NCBI GenBank assembly: GCA_013398955.1
Contig: VWPU01019129.1
Coordinates: forward strand, 1-64,000
Reading direction: 5' to 3'
From: Callaeas wilsoni
Taxonomy: Eukaryota; Chordata; Aves; Passeriformes; Callaeidae
DNA: 64,000 nt
The first letter of the stretch is position 1. Each line of letters starts with the position of its first letter. The notes beneath the pieces were generated by a model. That model searched no databases and had not been told where the DNA came from. It saw nothing but the letters and a program-made list of their open reading frames with translations. Positions 44,101 to 59,100 of the stretch are shown here, in pieces. A program made the translations under genes and the position numbers.

Positions 44101-47100
44101 TATTACTTGTCACTGCTCAGGAGGCAGGAGCTGTGGGTAAATATATAAAAGGACCAAGAACAGTAAACATTCCCCTGTTATCAACTTTCTTAAGAAAAGT
44201 CAGAAAAAACCCAACAAACTTATTAAATTTTAATGTACTGAAACTCAATTATAAATCTACAGAAGTGATTAATCAAGAGAAAAATGTTAAAAGTAGCAGT
44301 TGTAAATAGGAACTGCCTATCACTGCCACTGGTATTTCAACTGCAAAATCCAGTGAAAGTAATTAGCAGAAGTGGCCTGGTAAAAGACCTCTATGTCCAA
44401 AAGCCTGTTTGATTTCTCAACTGTATTACCTGATAGAATAAAAGATACTGCCTCTCTCAGGAACTGATCATTTACATCTCTAAAATATCAAGGATACGAA
44501 TTTAAGAAAATAAATAAATTTTAACAGCTTTAGCGAAATTTGTCAAACACTCTAGATATACGGTCAGTTGAAACTGACAGGGTTGAAAAATGCACTGAAA
44601 AATAATTGCAATAAATCTTAATGTACATAATCACTTTGCAGTGCATTGCAACTGTGAATTGTTGTTCAGAAGTGGTTTTGTCCCAACAGTTACTCAGGTT
44701 CTTCAGGACTTGCTCCTAAAGCAATATTTTGGCATTCTCATAAACTTACTTTAGTGGATGCGAACAGCAATGAAATTCAAGATATTGCAAATAATTTTCC
44801 CTTAAAATATCTGAATTAAATCCAATTTAAGCACGCAGAAGAACTTGATTTTTTTATCTGCAGTGACATCTAGTGCAAGAAATCAAAACCACAATTAAAC
44901 AGGCTTCTAGAGAAAAGATGCTTTTTTCATTTATTGTGTGATTACTGACCAAGATAAACAAGAATCATTAACATCAGCCCTCTTAAAACTTTCATGATAT
45001 CTTTTCCTCTGCACAACACTCACAAGCCAGCTGAAGGCAATTCTATTAAGCATAATATGATAATAAGAGACTAGTGATGTGCACTTTTCCTTTCCATACA
45101 AATTAAGTTCAATAAATGAACATCCATTACATAATTGTTGGAAGGCAAACAATTGTTGAGAAAGCAAACATCCCCAGGAACAGAGTTGCTATTCTATTTA
45201 TTCTATCAACTTTTCTAAAAGAAAACTAATTCAGCAGCAACATCTGACTTAAATTCTTTCTGCCAGCTCCACAGCTGTGCAATCCTCTGTTAATTTTGCA
45301 GAGATTTTTAAATGTCTTAAAAATTCAAGCAGATGACACAGCTTTTAGAAAGAAAACAAAAATGGAAGCATGCAATCAGAGTTTTCTAATACAAAGAGAT
45401 GACAAACAGAAAAAGTTATAAAATATCAAATAAGATTTGTTCAAGTCAAAGTACAGACATAATTCTCCCTTTAGAAATACACAGATATGCTTCAAACACA
45501 GCCAGCAACAGACATTACAACCAAAATGCAACACAAATATGTCTAACTAACAACATGTTTACAAAAATTATTCACTTACTGACATACAAAAAAACCTTAG
45601 AAACAATTCCTGCCAAACACACAAATAAACACATATGCCAAAGCTGTGAATGGTTTAAATACAGTATGATGTAGACATTGTTGTATATACAAATGCACAC
45701 CAGTCTTGTAACTCCATTTTTTTCATTTGACCTGTAAATAGAACCATTTTTAGAACCTGATCTCCACACGCATGTGACCAGAAGTCTTTAAAACTCACAT
45801 GCACTTTTTAAGGGCAGGATTAAAGCCTATATACTTTCTGGAAGTTCTACAGTTTGTTTTTCGGGAGCCCAAGAGCTTGTACAACTCCTCTAGCCTACTG
45901 CCAACAAAAGTGGAAGTAGACACTAGAATTTTAGGTGAAAGCAGAAGGTGCTAATTGAGAGCACTTCTCACCTGAGGACTGAGCTTGTTAAAACAACGAC
46001 ATGAAAGAATGAAGAAAACAAATGCTTACCAAATGGCAACATACTGGGGTAGAACACAACACAAGTGAGAAGAGGAAAAGCAGACAAGTGGGTCACAGTT
46101 AATAGGTAGTAACAAAAAGGCATAAAAGAGCAAAATGGTGAGGTATGCCCAGCGTTTCAGGCAGAAGAACTGAGACAATAGTGTTTAAATACCATTCAGC
46201 AACTGTGGTATAAAGATTATCTGGAAATGCAAATAAATTTAGACAAATGCAGCATTTATATACAACATAACAAACTGCCCTTGACAGAGTTCATTATGGT
46301 ATGCAAGCCACCATGGAAAGTAAATTATTAAAATAAAATATATTTGCTTATGCCACCCTAATCTACACTTCATAAAGAGCAACACAACTGCTTTGGGTTT
46401 TGGTCTCCTAGTGTCTTTGTTGCATAGAGCCAAGATTCCTAAAGAAAGAAAATTACCCCTGCCTAGGTGAGTATGAACACCAAAATAATTGTTTGGTATT
46501 AGTCTGTATTTATTCATCATGGCAAGTCAAGGGTATTCCATCTCCCCCAGAAAGAGGCACAATATAAACAAAAAGTAGATGTTAATGCTTGAAGATAAAC
46601 AGTTTTCATACAGTTTTCTTCCTCATGTAAGGACAACCATCGTTAAGGCATAAATGCACACTATTAAGCGGCAGTCAACCAAACAGCACCAAAAAAAAAA
46701 AAAAATCAAATAAAACATCAATAAACAGTGTTCAATAACATATTTACACACCATGTGGTAAAGTGCTAGAGCAGAATTAGTATTATTAATGTAAGTGAGG
46801 TTGTGTCACTAAATCCAACAGGACAAAGCCAGTTGAAGCAGTGACTAGTTAAACTATTAATCACAAGAATTAGACACACACACACAAAGAAACCCCTGTC
46901 TCTTAAGAGACTCCAAAGATAAACCTCTCTGCATCCTTTGACATCAGTTGACCCCCAACACACAAAGCTAATGACATTATTAGAATCAAACAACAGGATA
47001 ATCAAATAAAAGGGAACTTTAAATCTACTTCAAACTAAAAATAATAAGAAAGAGCATTTAAATACCTTTACACTAGCTACAAATGACATACAATAACAAG

Positions 47101-50100
47101 GCAGCAGCTCAAAGTCACACAAATTTCTACACAGACAGAAAAAGGGAAAGAAATTTAAAAGAGAGTTTGGAAGAAAAACCAGCAGAGAAATATATAAAGG
47201 ACTGCACATTTTAAAAAGATTGATCTAAAAGCTACTAAAAGTTAGAGAAAGAAATTGAAACATGCACAAGGGATGACCAAAAAAAGGTGATACTAAAAGA
47301 AAAAAGATCTTTAGGAGAATGACAACATATGCACTCAAATAAAGCGGTCACATCAAAAGAAGTTTTGTACTAATTAAAGCCTCAAGGCAAGAGAAAAATC
47401 AGAAGTTGGATAGGTTACCCTAACATCTTAGACTCCACCATTGATCTTTAGCAGAACAGTACAAAAAGGACTAAACTAAGGAAAAGAGCAAACAGGATTT
47501 CTTCCCTCCTCCTCTTCTTTTTGGGAACGTATATAGAAGAACATTAGGAGAAGGCAAAAAAAAATTCACACAAAGATCCAATCAGCTTGAGATGGAAGCT
47601 AAATGCTATAGTTAACTGCTGAGGTTGCAAGACACCTGAAGACAGAGGAGCAATATAAAGCAACACTGTTCTGTAAGGTGCAATCCTTTGGTGACATTTA
47701 AAGAAATAATTCAAAGCCTGTGGACTTCAAACACTATCACTTTGGGTTCTCATGCAGTATTTTACCCAATAGTGAAGCATCATCCATACTTATTAAGTTT
47801 ATTAAGCATAAAAATATCCCTGCTTTTATTAAAAACAAGGACAGGTGACAGATTGTAATACTATGTTAGTAAGGTTAGAGTGTCACTTTGTATTACAGTG
47901 CAAAGATCAAGGACGAAAACAAACATCACTACTGGAAACAATGCCTGGCACCTCAGGCAGATCAACAACACCAAGAACCTACGCAATAAAGAATCCTTCA
48001 TACAGAATCAGCACAAATTTAAATCCTGATGGTATGCAGTCTCCTAAGCTTTGAATATAGAAAATGAGAATATTTGGGATTTAGGTGTGAGTTGACAATA
48101 ATTCAGACTCCAGAGGAAGCCAGACAGTCACTCTCCAAAAGGATTCTTCCAAAAGCACAAAAGAAAGAGAGCGCACTATCAGTGCTACCATACCCAGCTC
48201 AAGATATGTCCAATCTGTCAACAACAGAATGAAGGATTATACAAGATGTTCACAGCTGATAGTGGCATTCAGCCACTGCACACTGCCCCAAATCCAAAAC
48301 TGACAACATTTAAAGACAGGATAGTTTAACATACTCAGTCTAAAGATGCACACTCTGATGGAAAAACATAACCTTCAGGTGAACTACGCACAAATGTCAA
48401 AAGGGATAAAAGCTACCAACAGAAATAAGGAAGAATACTGGGATGCACATGTCAACTGCATGTATGGTACAGTGCACTGACTTGAATGATTGAATTTTAA
48501 GCTACCAAATACTTTTTATCAAAAACTTGTCTTCACACGGTATTTTCTGTTCCTTGGTACTTTCTAGCTGAATAATATTTTCCATTCTGTATTAATTATT
48601 TTTAAGGTAGCATTTAGATGCTGCTGGTCTAATTTTAAACAAGGTTCAAAATAACTGGCAAGGGTGAACAAATTTAAGGAACATCTTGTAGAAGAATTCT
48701 TAGAGCGGAATGGACATGGTCTGTATCTGAACGCAGTGAACAAGACAGACTTAGCAGGGCCTGCTTGCTCTGAGTGCTGTGAGATTAGCATGACTTAGCT
48801 CTGAGAGTGTCCTTGGGGTGTCCATGAGAAAAAAGGGAGGTTTAACGGGATGTGGTAACCGCAAGCTGGGAGGAGGGAGGACACTTGTTTGCCGTATGTT
48901 AACCAATTAGTAGACAGCAGACGGGCTTGATTTTACCTAAGTATCCAATCATAGAGTTAGTTAAAGTGCGTGGACAACGGATGACTAGTTGGAAATGCTA
49001 CATAATGCCACTTGTTTTGAGCAATAAACGAGAACGCTATCTAATCGTATCAGTGTTTGTCATTACTCGGCTCCCATTCTCAGTGGAGGACCCTGCTTCG
49101 ACATCTTCCTTGCAAAACATCGTTTCTTTGTCAGGCATCTTTGCCTGATGAAAGCACTGTATTCACTGAAAGCCAGGTAACTTTCCAGCCATATCTGTTG
49201 AGCTAGAAGACATCAGCATGCCGTGTCATTCTTACTTGTATTTTACAAGGCTTATGCAAAATCCTTTCAATTATTTTGGATTTAAACATTAACAGATTTT
49301 CCCATTGGCCTGTGAGAACAATTCAAAATCATGTGAACTTTAATATTTAGAACTTAGTACAAAAAAGCATAACTACATACAATAAAGTAGGGAATCCCAT
49401 TCAGCTACAAACAAGTACACTTGCATCTCACAGGCATATGCCTAAAAGATTTGGAGCAAAAAGTGTTAGAAACTGAAAAGCAAATGGTTTTTAATTCTCC
49501 AAGCCTGCTGCAGGGCAGGAATTGGAAGGCAGCAACTATCTCAGGATGGCAAAGCCAGAGGGAGGCAAGGGAAAGAAGGTTTTAAATATAATACAAACAT
49601 GAAGTTCTAAGTACATTAATGAAGAATGTCCTGAAAGTTACTGAATTATGGCATGGAGAAAGTGGCAGGTGTGACTTCAGTGATGTGGACATACAAAGAT
49701 GGTTCTCACTTCTCAGAGTGCCAAGACAATCTGTTTTTACAAATTACGACGTGTACAGTCTCTGTGTGCAAGGGAGGGACATTAATGACAAAACAAAAAC
49801 CCCAGTGAACTCACAGAGAATCCATAATAAAAAACGCCACTACTCTCTAAAGTTTAAAATCTGCTTTCCAGTGACCCAGCCTGGCAAACTTCCAAAAAGC
49901 CCTTTCCCACTCATACGCTGTCAGTGATTTCACAAACTGTTAAACAAAAAGTGAATAAAAACATGGATACTTTCAGCGAAACGGTGTAAAATAAAACAGT
50001 ACAACTAAGAAATCTTTTGCAGATTTTCAGGAGGTTTGGGACAAAGAAAGTTTGATCAACTGCCTTTAATCCAAAAGTGGAATATAATATTATAATATAT

Positions 50101-53100
50101 ATTCATACAGCCAAATATCTATGAGAGTGCAGTTCATACAGAAGCTACATGAACTAAGATAAAAAAAGCTCAGTACTAGAACACTAGAAATTACAGCTTC
50201 TATGTTTGTCCTTTAGATTCAAGTATTTAACAAATGCAGCTTTCCCTTGTTTATACATATTGTTGTATAATTTCTGTGCATGAATCAGTGCATTTCCAGC
50301 ATAGAGCTTTCAAAACTTCCCATATGCAACATAACGTTCACTTCCACAATTGACCAAAATTCACAAATTCTGCATGTGACAATGGACTTCCCAATTCACA
50401 CATTAATAAAGACAGGATTAACAAAGTTTTATGTATGTATAGATGCCTTAAAATAACAGAAATAACACAAAGTTGTACCCAAAACATCTCTGATGAATAT
50501 GCAATTGGTAATTCCCAGTTCAGTATCTAGACAGACATTAAACAGTCCATTCTGTCATGCCAATTGCTAAGTAGTAACCCTGCTCCATTCTCTCTGCTAT
50601 TTGTGCTTTATTTTTAAGCACAGAGCCATTCAACTCATGTGGAAGTCACATCAAAGACAGTGGTGGACTTGAAAAAACTTTGAGAAATCAAAAAGTGATA
50701 CAAGAAAAATAAAGTTCCAGATCAGTGATACAGAGAATTAAAAAATTACTTCTAAATGCTTGCTTGAATTGCACTACAAACAAGTTATGTTCAGCAAATC
50801 ATTAAAGCTTAAGCTTTGTTTTCAAAATTTTTATGTAATAGAACAGTTAAAACATGTGGCAACAAAAATATTAGTTAACATGATGAAAAACAAGTTGTGG
50901 CAATTATTCCTCTGTGTGTGTGCATGAACGCATGCACGGAATCATCAAGTAGCCCATTAAAATACAACCTCACACTACCACCTTAATCATGTACCAAATA
51001 CCAATATAAATTCTCACCAGGACAATGGAAAATCCGTATCTACGTCCACTGAGATACCCAATGTAAGGTAAGAAGTGATTGTTCACAGGGCTTGTTGATA
51101 CCACACAAATACCAAGGATATGAGGGATCCACTTGTCCCTGGCCCAGGCTTTCTGCATTTGTAACTCAATAAAAACATTCAGCAATTTAAAGATTTGTTA
51201 GAGAGAAGCTGTTTTGCACTGTGGGATCACTATGGTGAATAACAGAAAGAGTTGAGCCAAAGAAGAAGACTTAGACAAGTGGGGGTTTTTTTAAGGAAAA
51301 AATACTAAGGCTAGGTCAAATGCCAAGAGGAAAATTTATTTATTTGCCTTACTTTCAGAATATCTTGAGTTTCATTCCACTTGTTAGTCCACTCTTTGGT
51401 CAGTTCTTGAACCTACAAAAGAAAACAAATATTGAAGAAAATCACATCTCTTCCGAAGTTCTTGATAAATGTATTCGCAAAGAAGTACAAAGTATTTGTG
51501 CAATTCTTTGTGAAGTTTAATACTTAAGCATTTAGAAGAGCATTGATGCTCCTGCAATAAGTTGCCATACGAACAATACTTCTCCCTCAAAACATAAAAT
51601 TCTTATTTACACTGTAAGATGAAACGAAAGTCAGGGATAATTACTTTAAATAATTGTCTACCTTCAAATAGCTTCATAAAGTGAAACTACAATCCTACGA
51701 AGTCTACTGCCACAGACTGATCACTTAGCTATAACAGGACAGCTCCCATGGTACAGGTAGGCATGTTCAGGCAAAAATCTCCTCCAGAGGATGGCATGCA
51801 GAGGGAGAGGCAGACCAGTAGCCTTCAGGAGAGAATCAGAGCAAAATTTGCTGCAACTTAGAAACTACCCACTTCATTGTCATCAGCACAGAAGTGAGAA
51901 GATGCTTGCAAAGGCATTACAGACAAGGAGAGCACTGAGTATAGAATCATTTAGGTTAGAAAAGACCTTAAGATGATCAAGTCCAACTGTTAACCCAGCA
52001 TTGCCAAGCCACTACCGAACCACATCACTCTGAAGTGCCACATTTATAGGTCTTTTAAATATCTCTAGGGATGGTGAATCAATCATTTCCCTGGGCACCT
52101 TTTTCCAATGCTTGACAACCCTCTCCATTAAGAAATTTTTCCTAATATCCGATCTAAACCTGCCCTGAAGCAACCTGAGGCCATTTCCTCTTGTCCTGTT
52201 GCTTTTTACCTGGGAGAAAACTGACCCCCTCCTGACTACAACCTCCTTTCAGGTAGTTGTAGAAAGTGAGAAGGTCATCTCTTAGCCTCCTTTTTTCCAG
52301 GTTAAACAACCACAGCTCCCTCAGCCACTCCTCCCTCACATTTGTGCCCCAACTCCACTGTCCTTCTCTGGACTCACTCCAGCAGCCCAATGTCCTTTTT
52401 GAAGTGAGGGGACCAGAACTAAACACAGCACTCAAGGTGTGGCCTCACCAGTGCTAAGTACAGATGAAGAATCATTTCCCTGATCCTGCTGGCCACACTA
52501 TTGCTGATACAGGCCAGGTGCTATTGGCTTTCTTGGCTACCTGGGCATATGCTTGATCATGTTTAGCTGCTGTCAACCAGCACCCCTGGGTCCTTTTCCA
52601 CTGGGCCACTTTCCAGTCCCTTTTCCCACAGGCTGTGGTGCTGCCTGGTGTTGTTGTGAGCCATGGGCTCACCCCACTTCACCTTATTGAACCCAATGCC
52701 ATTGGCCTCAGCCCATCAATCCAGCCTGTGCAGATCCCTCTGCAGAGCCTTCCTACTCTCCAGCAGATCAACACTCCCAAACACCTTAGTGCCATCTGCA
52801 ACCTGAGGGTGCACTTGTTCCCCTCATCCAGATCATCAACAGAGATATTAAACAGGACTAGCCCAAATACTGAGCCCTGGGGAACACTACTGGTGACTAG
52901 CTGCCAACTGGATTTAACTCCACCACTTTTCTTGGCTCAGCCATCGAGACAGTTTTCTGAAACAACGCACCTGTGCAAACCATCAGCAGACAGTTGCTCC
53001 AAGAGAATGCTGTGGGAGACAGCATCAAAGGCTTTCCTAAAGTCCAGGTAAACAATATTCACGGCCTTTTCCTCATCCACAAACCAGGTCATCCTCTCAT

Positions 53101-56100
53101 AGAAAGACATGATGTTGGTCAAGCAGGATCTGCCTTTCCTAAACCCACACTGACAGGGCCTGATTCCCCTAGTTACTCTGTACATGCTGTGTGACAGGAC
53201 TCAAGAAGACTCACTCCATGACCTTTCCCCAAACTGAGGTCAGGCCAACAGAATGCTTAGGATTTGTTCTTCCTTTTCCTCATCATGCAGCTGTCCACCT
53301 CTTAAGTTAACTTTCATATAACGCCATTGTACAAAGAAAGAAATCTTTGATGCAGTTGCTCCAAACATCTCCCCCTCTGCCACCTGCAGCTATTTTTTTT
53401 TGTCTTTTCAGTTCAGCTCCAAATTAATCCATGAGAACTATAGAAACTTCTCTCATCTCAAGATTTCAACAAAGACAAGTAAGCACACTTTTCAATGCAT
53501 CACTCTAATTCCTAGTGCTGCTAACTGGAATATTAAAACAAAATAAATTTCAAAAGATTAAAGAAAAACATGAAGAAAGTCTGTCACAGCTCTGTTCACC
53601 CTACCAGAACAATTTGTATTGCTCAGAAACACTTCATTTTTAATTTAATTTTTAAAATGAAACATTTTTAAATTAAACTACTCCAAATTATTCTTATATA
53701 AGGAAAATCAACTCATTAAAGAAAGCTACCATGTACTTGTCAAGTAATATAAATATGGTGATAAAGTCTTTAAATCTATACAAACAAATTAGTTATTGCA
53801 CTCATTCAATTATAAAAAAGCTATAACCACTGCAACATCTACCAAGAATTTTCAGTAATTATGTCTATTGTAATTATCATGAATAGTAATCAAATAACCT
53901 TTTAATGAAGCTGACCAAGGCAATAAAATACGCTTGATATACACCCCACACAGCAGAGCCAACGCTTCTCAGCAGGATAAGCAATGGTTACTGTCAGAAC
54001 ATGAATAACATATTCTAATTAGCCTGTAGTCAGCAATTTATATTACTCAGCTACTCTTAGATAAAAGCTTTTTGTTTGTACTCAAAAATAAAACTCAAGA
54101 TATAAATAATACAGGATTCTCAAAGCAAGACATTAATTATCTAATTCTAAAGGTCCAAGCAGCACCAGCATAACATTTAACATTTAAACCAGCTAAGGAG
54201 CCCCCTTTTTTAAAGACATCATATCTACATTTGATTGGCATCTTTTGACAGTATTCAGAACTAAATATTTGCTGCCATGTAGTTGAATAATTCCAAATAC
54301 TTCCCTCTTGCCTCTTCCAAAGTATGACTATTACTCTTTTTTAAAACCAATTTGCAACAGCTTTGGAAGCAAGCTAATACATAGAAAAGAATTAAAATAG
54401 AATGATACAATAAAGAATGAAAGATTGCCAATCAGAGAAATTATAGTACCATTATATCTAAATTCTTCTGGATGCTGTGAGTTATCCAAACTGTCTGGAA
54501 ATTTTTTCCAGCCTCTACACTTGGCTGGATTATTGAAACAACTTGGTGAGAAGCACACTGTGAAGTACACCTAGATCTAAGACCCTCCCCCAAAAAGATA
54601 GCTAATCAGGCACTTAACATATTTGCACATACCAGTTTTAAATACTGAAATTTTCTAAAAACCTACCCCACACCACAAGTTATAACTTACTTGAAAGCAT
54701 AGAAGAGTTGACCATTCTCCCCATAAATCTTTTGCTGTTCTTTCTACACACCGAATATTTTGTTACTGTGGTTACTTGCTACTCATTACTGTGAATTAGT
54801 GGCTTTTCCCTCTCTAATCTATTTACAAACATACTTTTTTAGTAAGGCAAGCTGGTCAGGGAACAAATCTTTTCATTAAACAGAACGGCTACATAAATAC
54901 CAAAGATATATTTTGTTCTTAGTTATAATGTTATATTAGTAGGATAACAAAATTACTAATTCACACACTTTTTTTTTTTAAAGCATCAAGGCAATGCTGG
55001 TGGGACAAAATTTAGTTGTGCATAAAAAAATCCTGAAAATTACAAACACTCCTGCATCCAGACCACCCAGCCTTCCTTTTCTTTGATGTTTAAAAACTAT
55101 TTTATGAAATTATAACTCACCCTTGCTTCATTCTGCTGAAGCTTTTCTTCCATACTTAAAGCTGTCGGAGAATCCAAGAGTGCAATCTAAAATCGTAAAA
55201 AGTAAACATAAATTCAAAAAGAAAACAGTAACAATTTCTGGGGGAACCAAATGAAATGCAATTGTTCAACTCTTCTGATTTTAGCATAAACTCCTTTGAA
55301 CTTCAATATATATCATTTTACCTTGAAATACTGTAAACAGAATAATCAAAATCCTGTCAAACCAGATATTTCTCTGTATAAATACAAATTGGTTTGAAAG
55401 TACTGTTTTCACTCGCTGCGTACACATGGTCACACACACGGAAACCAGACACATTTATAACAGGTAACTCCTAATACAGCTTTCTTTATATTTCTATTAA
55501 ACATGAAAATTTATTATGCATGAATAGCTATCCATTTTGCTTTAATACATATGTAAACTGCTTATCTTTAAAAACTGTATCTTAAGGTAACTGGCCTTAA
55601 AAGATGAAAATTACTAAACAACACAATCACACAAGCAATACTCATTGTATGTGACCTTCTACACTGAATCCAGCACCATATTTCAGTAATCAGTATCTTC
55701 AGATCTACAGTAGCATTTGCGATACTATGTTTGGGTAATACAAAGGAAAACAATGAAAGAAATGATACAGAGATTTATGCTACTGTGCATACATAACACA
55801 CCACCTGCTGCTTTATCAACCACCACAAATTCAATTAACTTAAGCAAGTTCTCTATTGTCTCCCACACAGCCATCTACCACATCCTACCACTAAACAAGA
55901 TTTAGTTTGCAATAACCACTATTTTACAGCTAACAAGGTAAAAGCATTCAAACTTCAAGGGGATCCAAGTTACGTCTACTTTGCTAACTCTAAATCAAAC
56001 CATAATTTGAAAATAAATTAATTTTCCTCTCCTAAAGAATATGAAAGAAACACAAGTAATTCAACCCTATAAAGAGTTTTTTAATTTTTTGTAACAAAGC

Positions 56101-59100
56101 AGAGCTCTCTGCTCCAATCATCTGCAACACCCATTTCTGCTTCCAACAGTGGTTCCCATCCCCTTTTTCAGCAAATTTTTTATAGCATGAAGTCCAGCTG
56201 AAGTCCTACGCTTCTACTAACAATAGTCCATGGTGAACTGACATTCACATTGCACAGGCCATCTAAAACAGAATTACATAGTTGTAGAAACAGCTCTGCA
56301 GTATTACTTCAGATACTTCTGAATTGTATTTGCTCAAGTATGAAATCTAGCAGTCCTGAATGACATTATGTAGAAGAGACAACTGGCCTGAGCCAATTGG
56401 ATATTCTTTGTTGTTACTTTGGTTTCACCACCCTGGGAACACAGGAGAAACTAAACTGAGCCTGTGCAGCGAATGTTTATAGCAGATTATACTGACAGAG
56501 CAAGAAAGAGAATCATGTAAAAGTGAAGCAGAGCATGATTTTTGTATTCTTACACTACCACTGAAAATATTTTTACATATTTAGCATGTTATGTGCCTTC
56601 TAATGTACTGTGCAGCCAAATACAAATAAAATGTATTGTTTAAATCCATTCATACTCCTACATTTTCATATTTACGCATCTTAAATACTTTAAACCTTCT
56701 ACTTCTTTTAAGATACTACACAAAGTACTTCCTCAGTCTATCAGGATAGACCCAGAAGGTATGTTCCAGCTCAGTCTCCTTATGCTGTGTTGACTACCTG
56801 TTTCACAGCACACTACAATCCAGCTCAGATTACATTACGAGAAACCTAAAAGCTTTAGGATGAAAATTTTTTCACCCCTGATGTTAAAAGAGGCAATCTG
56901 TTGTCCATATGGAAACTGATTCAATCAGGAAGCTAATATTCATTTGTGGCCTCATGGAGCTTGTTTACTCAAATCAATATAATGAAAGATAATTATCTCA
57001 TTACATTCTAGAAATAGATGTTATAACTCAAGGAAAATTACACATAAATTCCAAGTAAAGCTAACCTGATTCCCTTGAGCAAGCAGGGCTTTTAATCGGG
57101 CTATTTCAGCTCTCAGCTCACGGATCAGTTTGACGTTAGGATCCTCATTAATAGTAGGCTTGTTGATGATGTTTTTGGCTCTATTTGCATACCGAAGTGT
57201 ACTTAGAGTTTCTCCATAATTGACATCAGCAGGTGAAATAGCTAAGGACATGAAATCAGAAGCAGTTTATCCAGCACCATGTGTTTCATTTACTGAAGTT
57301 AGTTTATATTTTAGAAGTCAGATAAATTCAATATGAGTGAAGAGACAGAAATATATCATTAACCAGTATGGATACAATTTGTTTCAACTCTTCACCTAAC
57401 TCCACTTTCATGTCACTGTAACTTTGCATAAGTAAACACTGTATGAGGTAAATGTATTAGGATAATCAGGTCTAACAAGAAAGTGTTCCAAAGAAATCTT
57501 GCTGTCAATCTATTTAACATTTACATTTCCCCAGTAAACATAAATGTCCTATATGAACACTTCACAGGCTTTCTTGCAATTTTTTTACAAGAACAGTCAG
57601 GAAAATGGTGTATTTTTTTAAAGTATCAATGTAATCATTGAAAAGAGAAGCCATTCCAGGTAAAACACAGTAGGGAAGTTAAACAGCATTAAAAGAAAAA
57701 AAAAAAACAGACAGGAGAACTAAAACAAGAGAAGAGCTTTCATAATTTACAAAATTAGCTGTTCTCCTGAGCTGCAGGCATCTGGCAGCATACAGAACTG
57801 CCAGCTATCTGATGCATCAAGAGAAACCAGTATTATTTTTACAAGCAACCTAACCAGGAAAAACAGTGCAATTTGAATGCAAGTGCTAATGCTATCCTTC
57901 CTTTAATTTTCCTAACAATATATATGATGTTCCAAATTAAAAAGATAATTAAGGCATCCAAATAAATGAGTGAAAACACAGAAGAGAAAACCGTCCAGAA
58001 ATCTTAATGATCAAACTGAACAAGAGATCCAGAGCACCAGACAATGAAAACACCTGAAAAACTAAATAAGCGACTAAAATAATCTGTCCTTTCTCATTCT
58101 CTCAAAAACAATTTTTTTTTTAATTTTTTTTTTTTTGTGGCAGAGACTCTCTGAACTACAGGAGATGCACTTGGAAACAGCCTATACTTCCCCTAGCTCA
58201 CACTCTCACTTCCCTGCTTTATCTACTGTCTCCTCTCCACTACTCAATTATTCTCTTTCTGGAAGGATGTTACAATAAGTTACAGAAATATGACAAATCA
58301 AAATCAGACATTTTTCTACAGCCTTTCAAACAGTTTAAAGTGATCTTCCTGCAACTTTTTGTGCTTAATTATAGAAAAGGCAGGACAAATGTATCCAGAC
58401 AGCTTGTTGGGCTCTGTTAGGGAATTCTACCACATTACCAGTAGAGTTATTGTTGGAGAAAAGATCAACCGTCAGGGCTCTGCCTAGCAGAAGCATCACT
58501 AATAGATAAGGAAGTAGCTGAAAAAGAAGCTGGGTACTTTATTTATTAGTATAGGCACCGAAAGCTCACTGTGTTTCTAAAACTTCTCTTCCCAGTCCCT
58601 CTGTCAAAAAAAATAAAGTTACTCAACCATGGAACTGCAAGAAAGCAGCAAGAAGAAAGCTGCCAGCACAGCATTACTTAAAGAGACAGAGAACCAGAGC
58701 AGAGTCTGGTCCACAATCATCTATTGGCACTACTATGATTCTCCTGAGGAAAACAAGTGGCATGGATTCCAAAAACATCCCCAAAATCCAGCAACAAAGG
58801 AACTGCTATCCAGGGAACATGACTGCTTCTGAAGTACCAGAACTTGATCTGATACATTTTATTCCCTCAATTCTGCTCTCCCACCATTCCCAAAAGGGGA
58901 TTGCACCAGTTAAGAACACATTTCATCTGAGCAGGAAAGAGTGAGAAAAATTTCAGAGCTGTTCTTCTCCTCACATCCACTGGTACCTGGACAAGCTTGA
59001 CAAGTGGGCCCACAGGGACCTAATGAGCGCCAATAAGTCCAAGTGCAAGGTGCTGCACCTGGATCAGGGCAATCCCACATATGAATACAGACTGGGAAAA

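Larger units (their letters stand above)
25611..51352 (-). other. KIF16B 25.7-kb intron between neck and FHA exons
   Basis: Largest intron in view. It carries a 10-bp triplicate (26794-26824), a coding-like remnant (31039-31269), solo LTRs at 31988-32589, 40255-40908 and 41940-42272, LTR-like elements at 37772-38344 and 48687-49103, a CR1 3' end at 36311-36412, and A-rich runs at about 35950-36030. The stretches 26850-31000, 32600-36300, 42280-48680 and 49110-51350 show no gene I can support. Confidence 0.7.

Noticed and set aside
52635..53051. 138-codon plus-strand open frame
   Set aside because: It is the antisense shadow of the CR1 reverse-transcriptase remnant on the minus strand.
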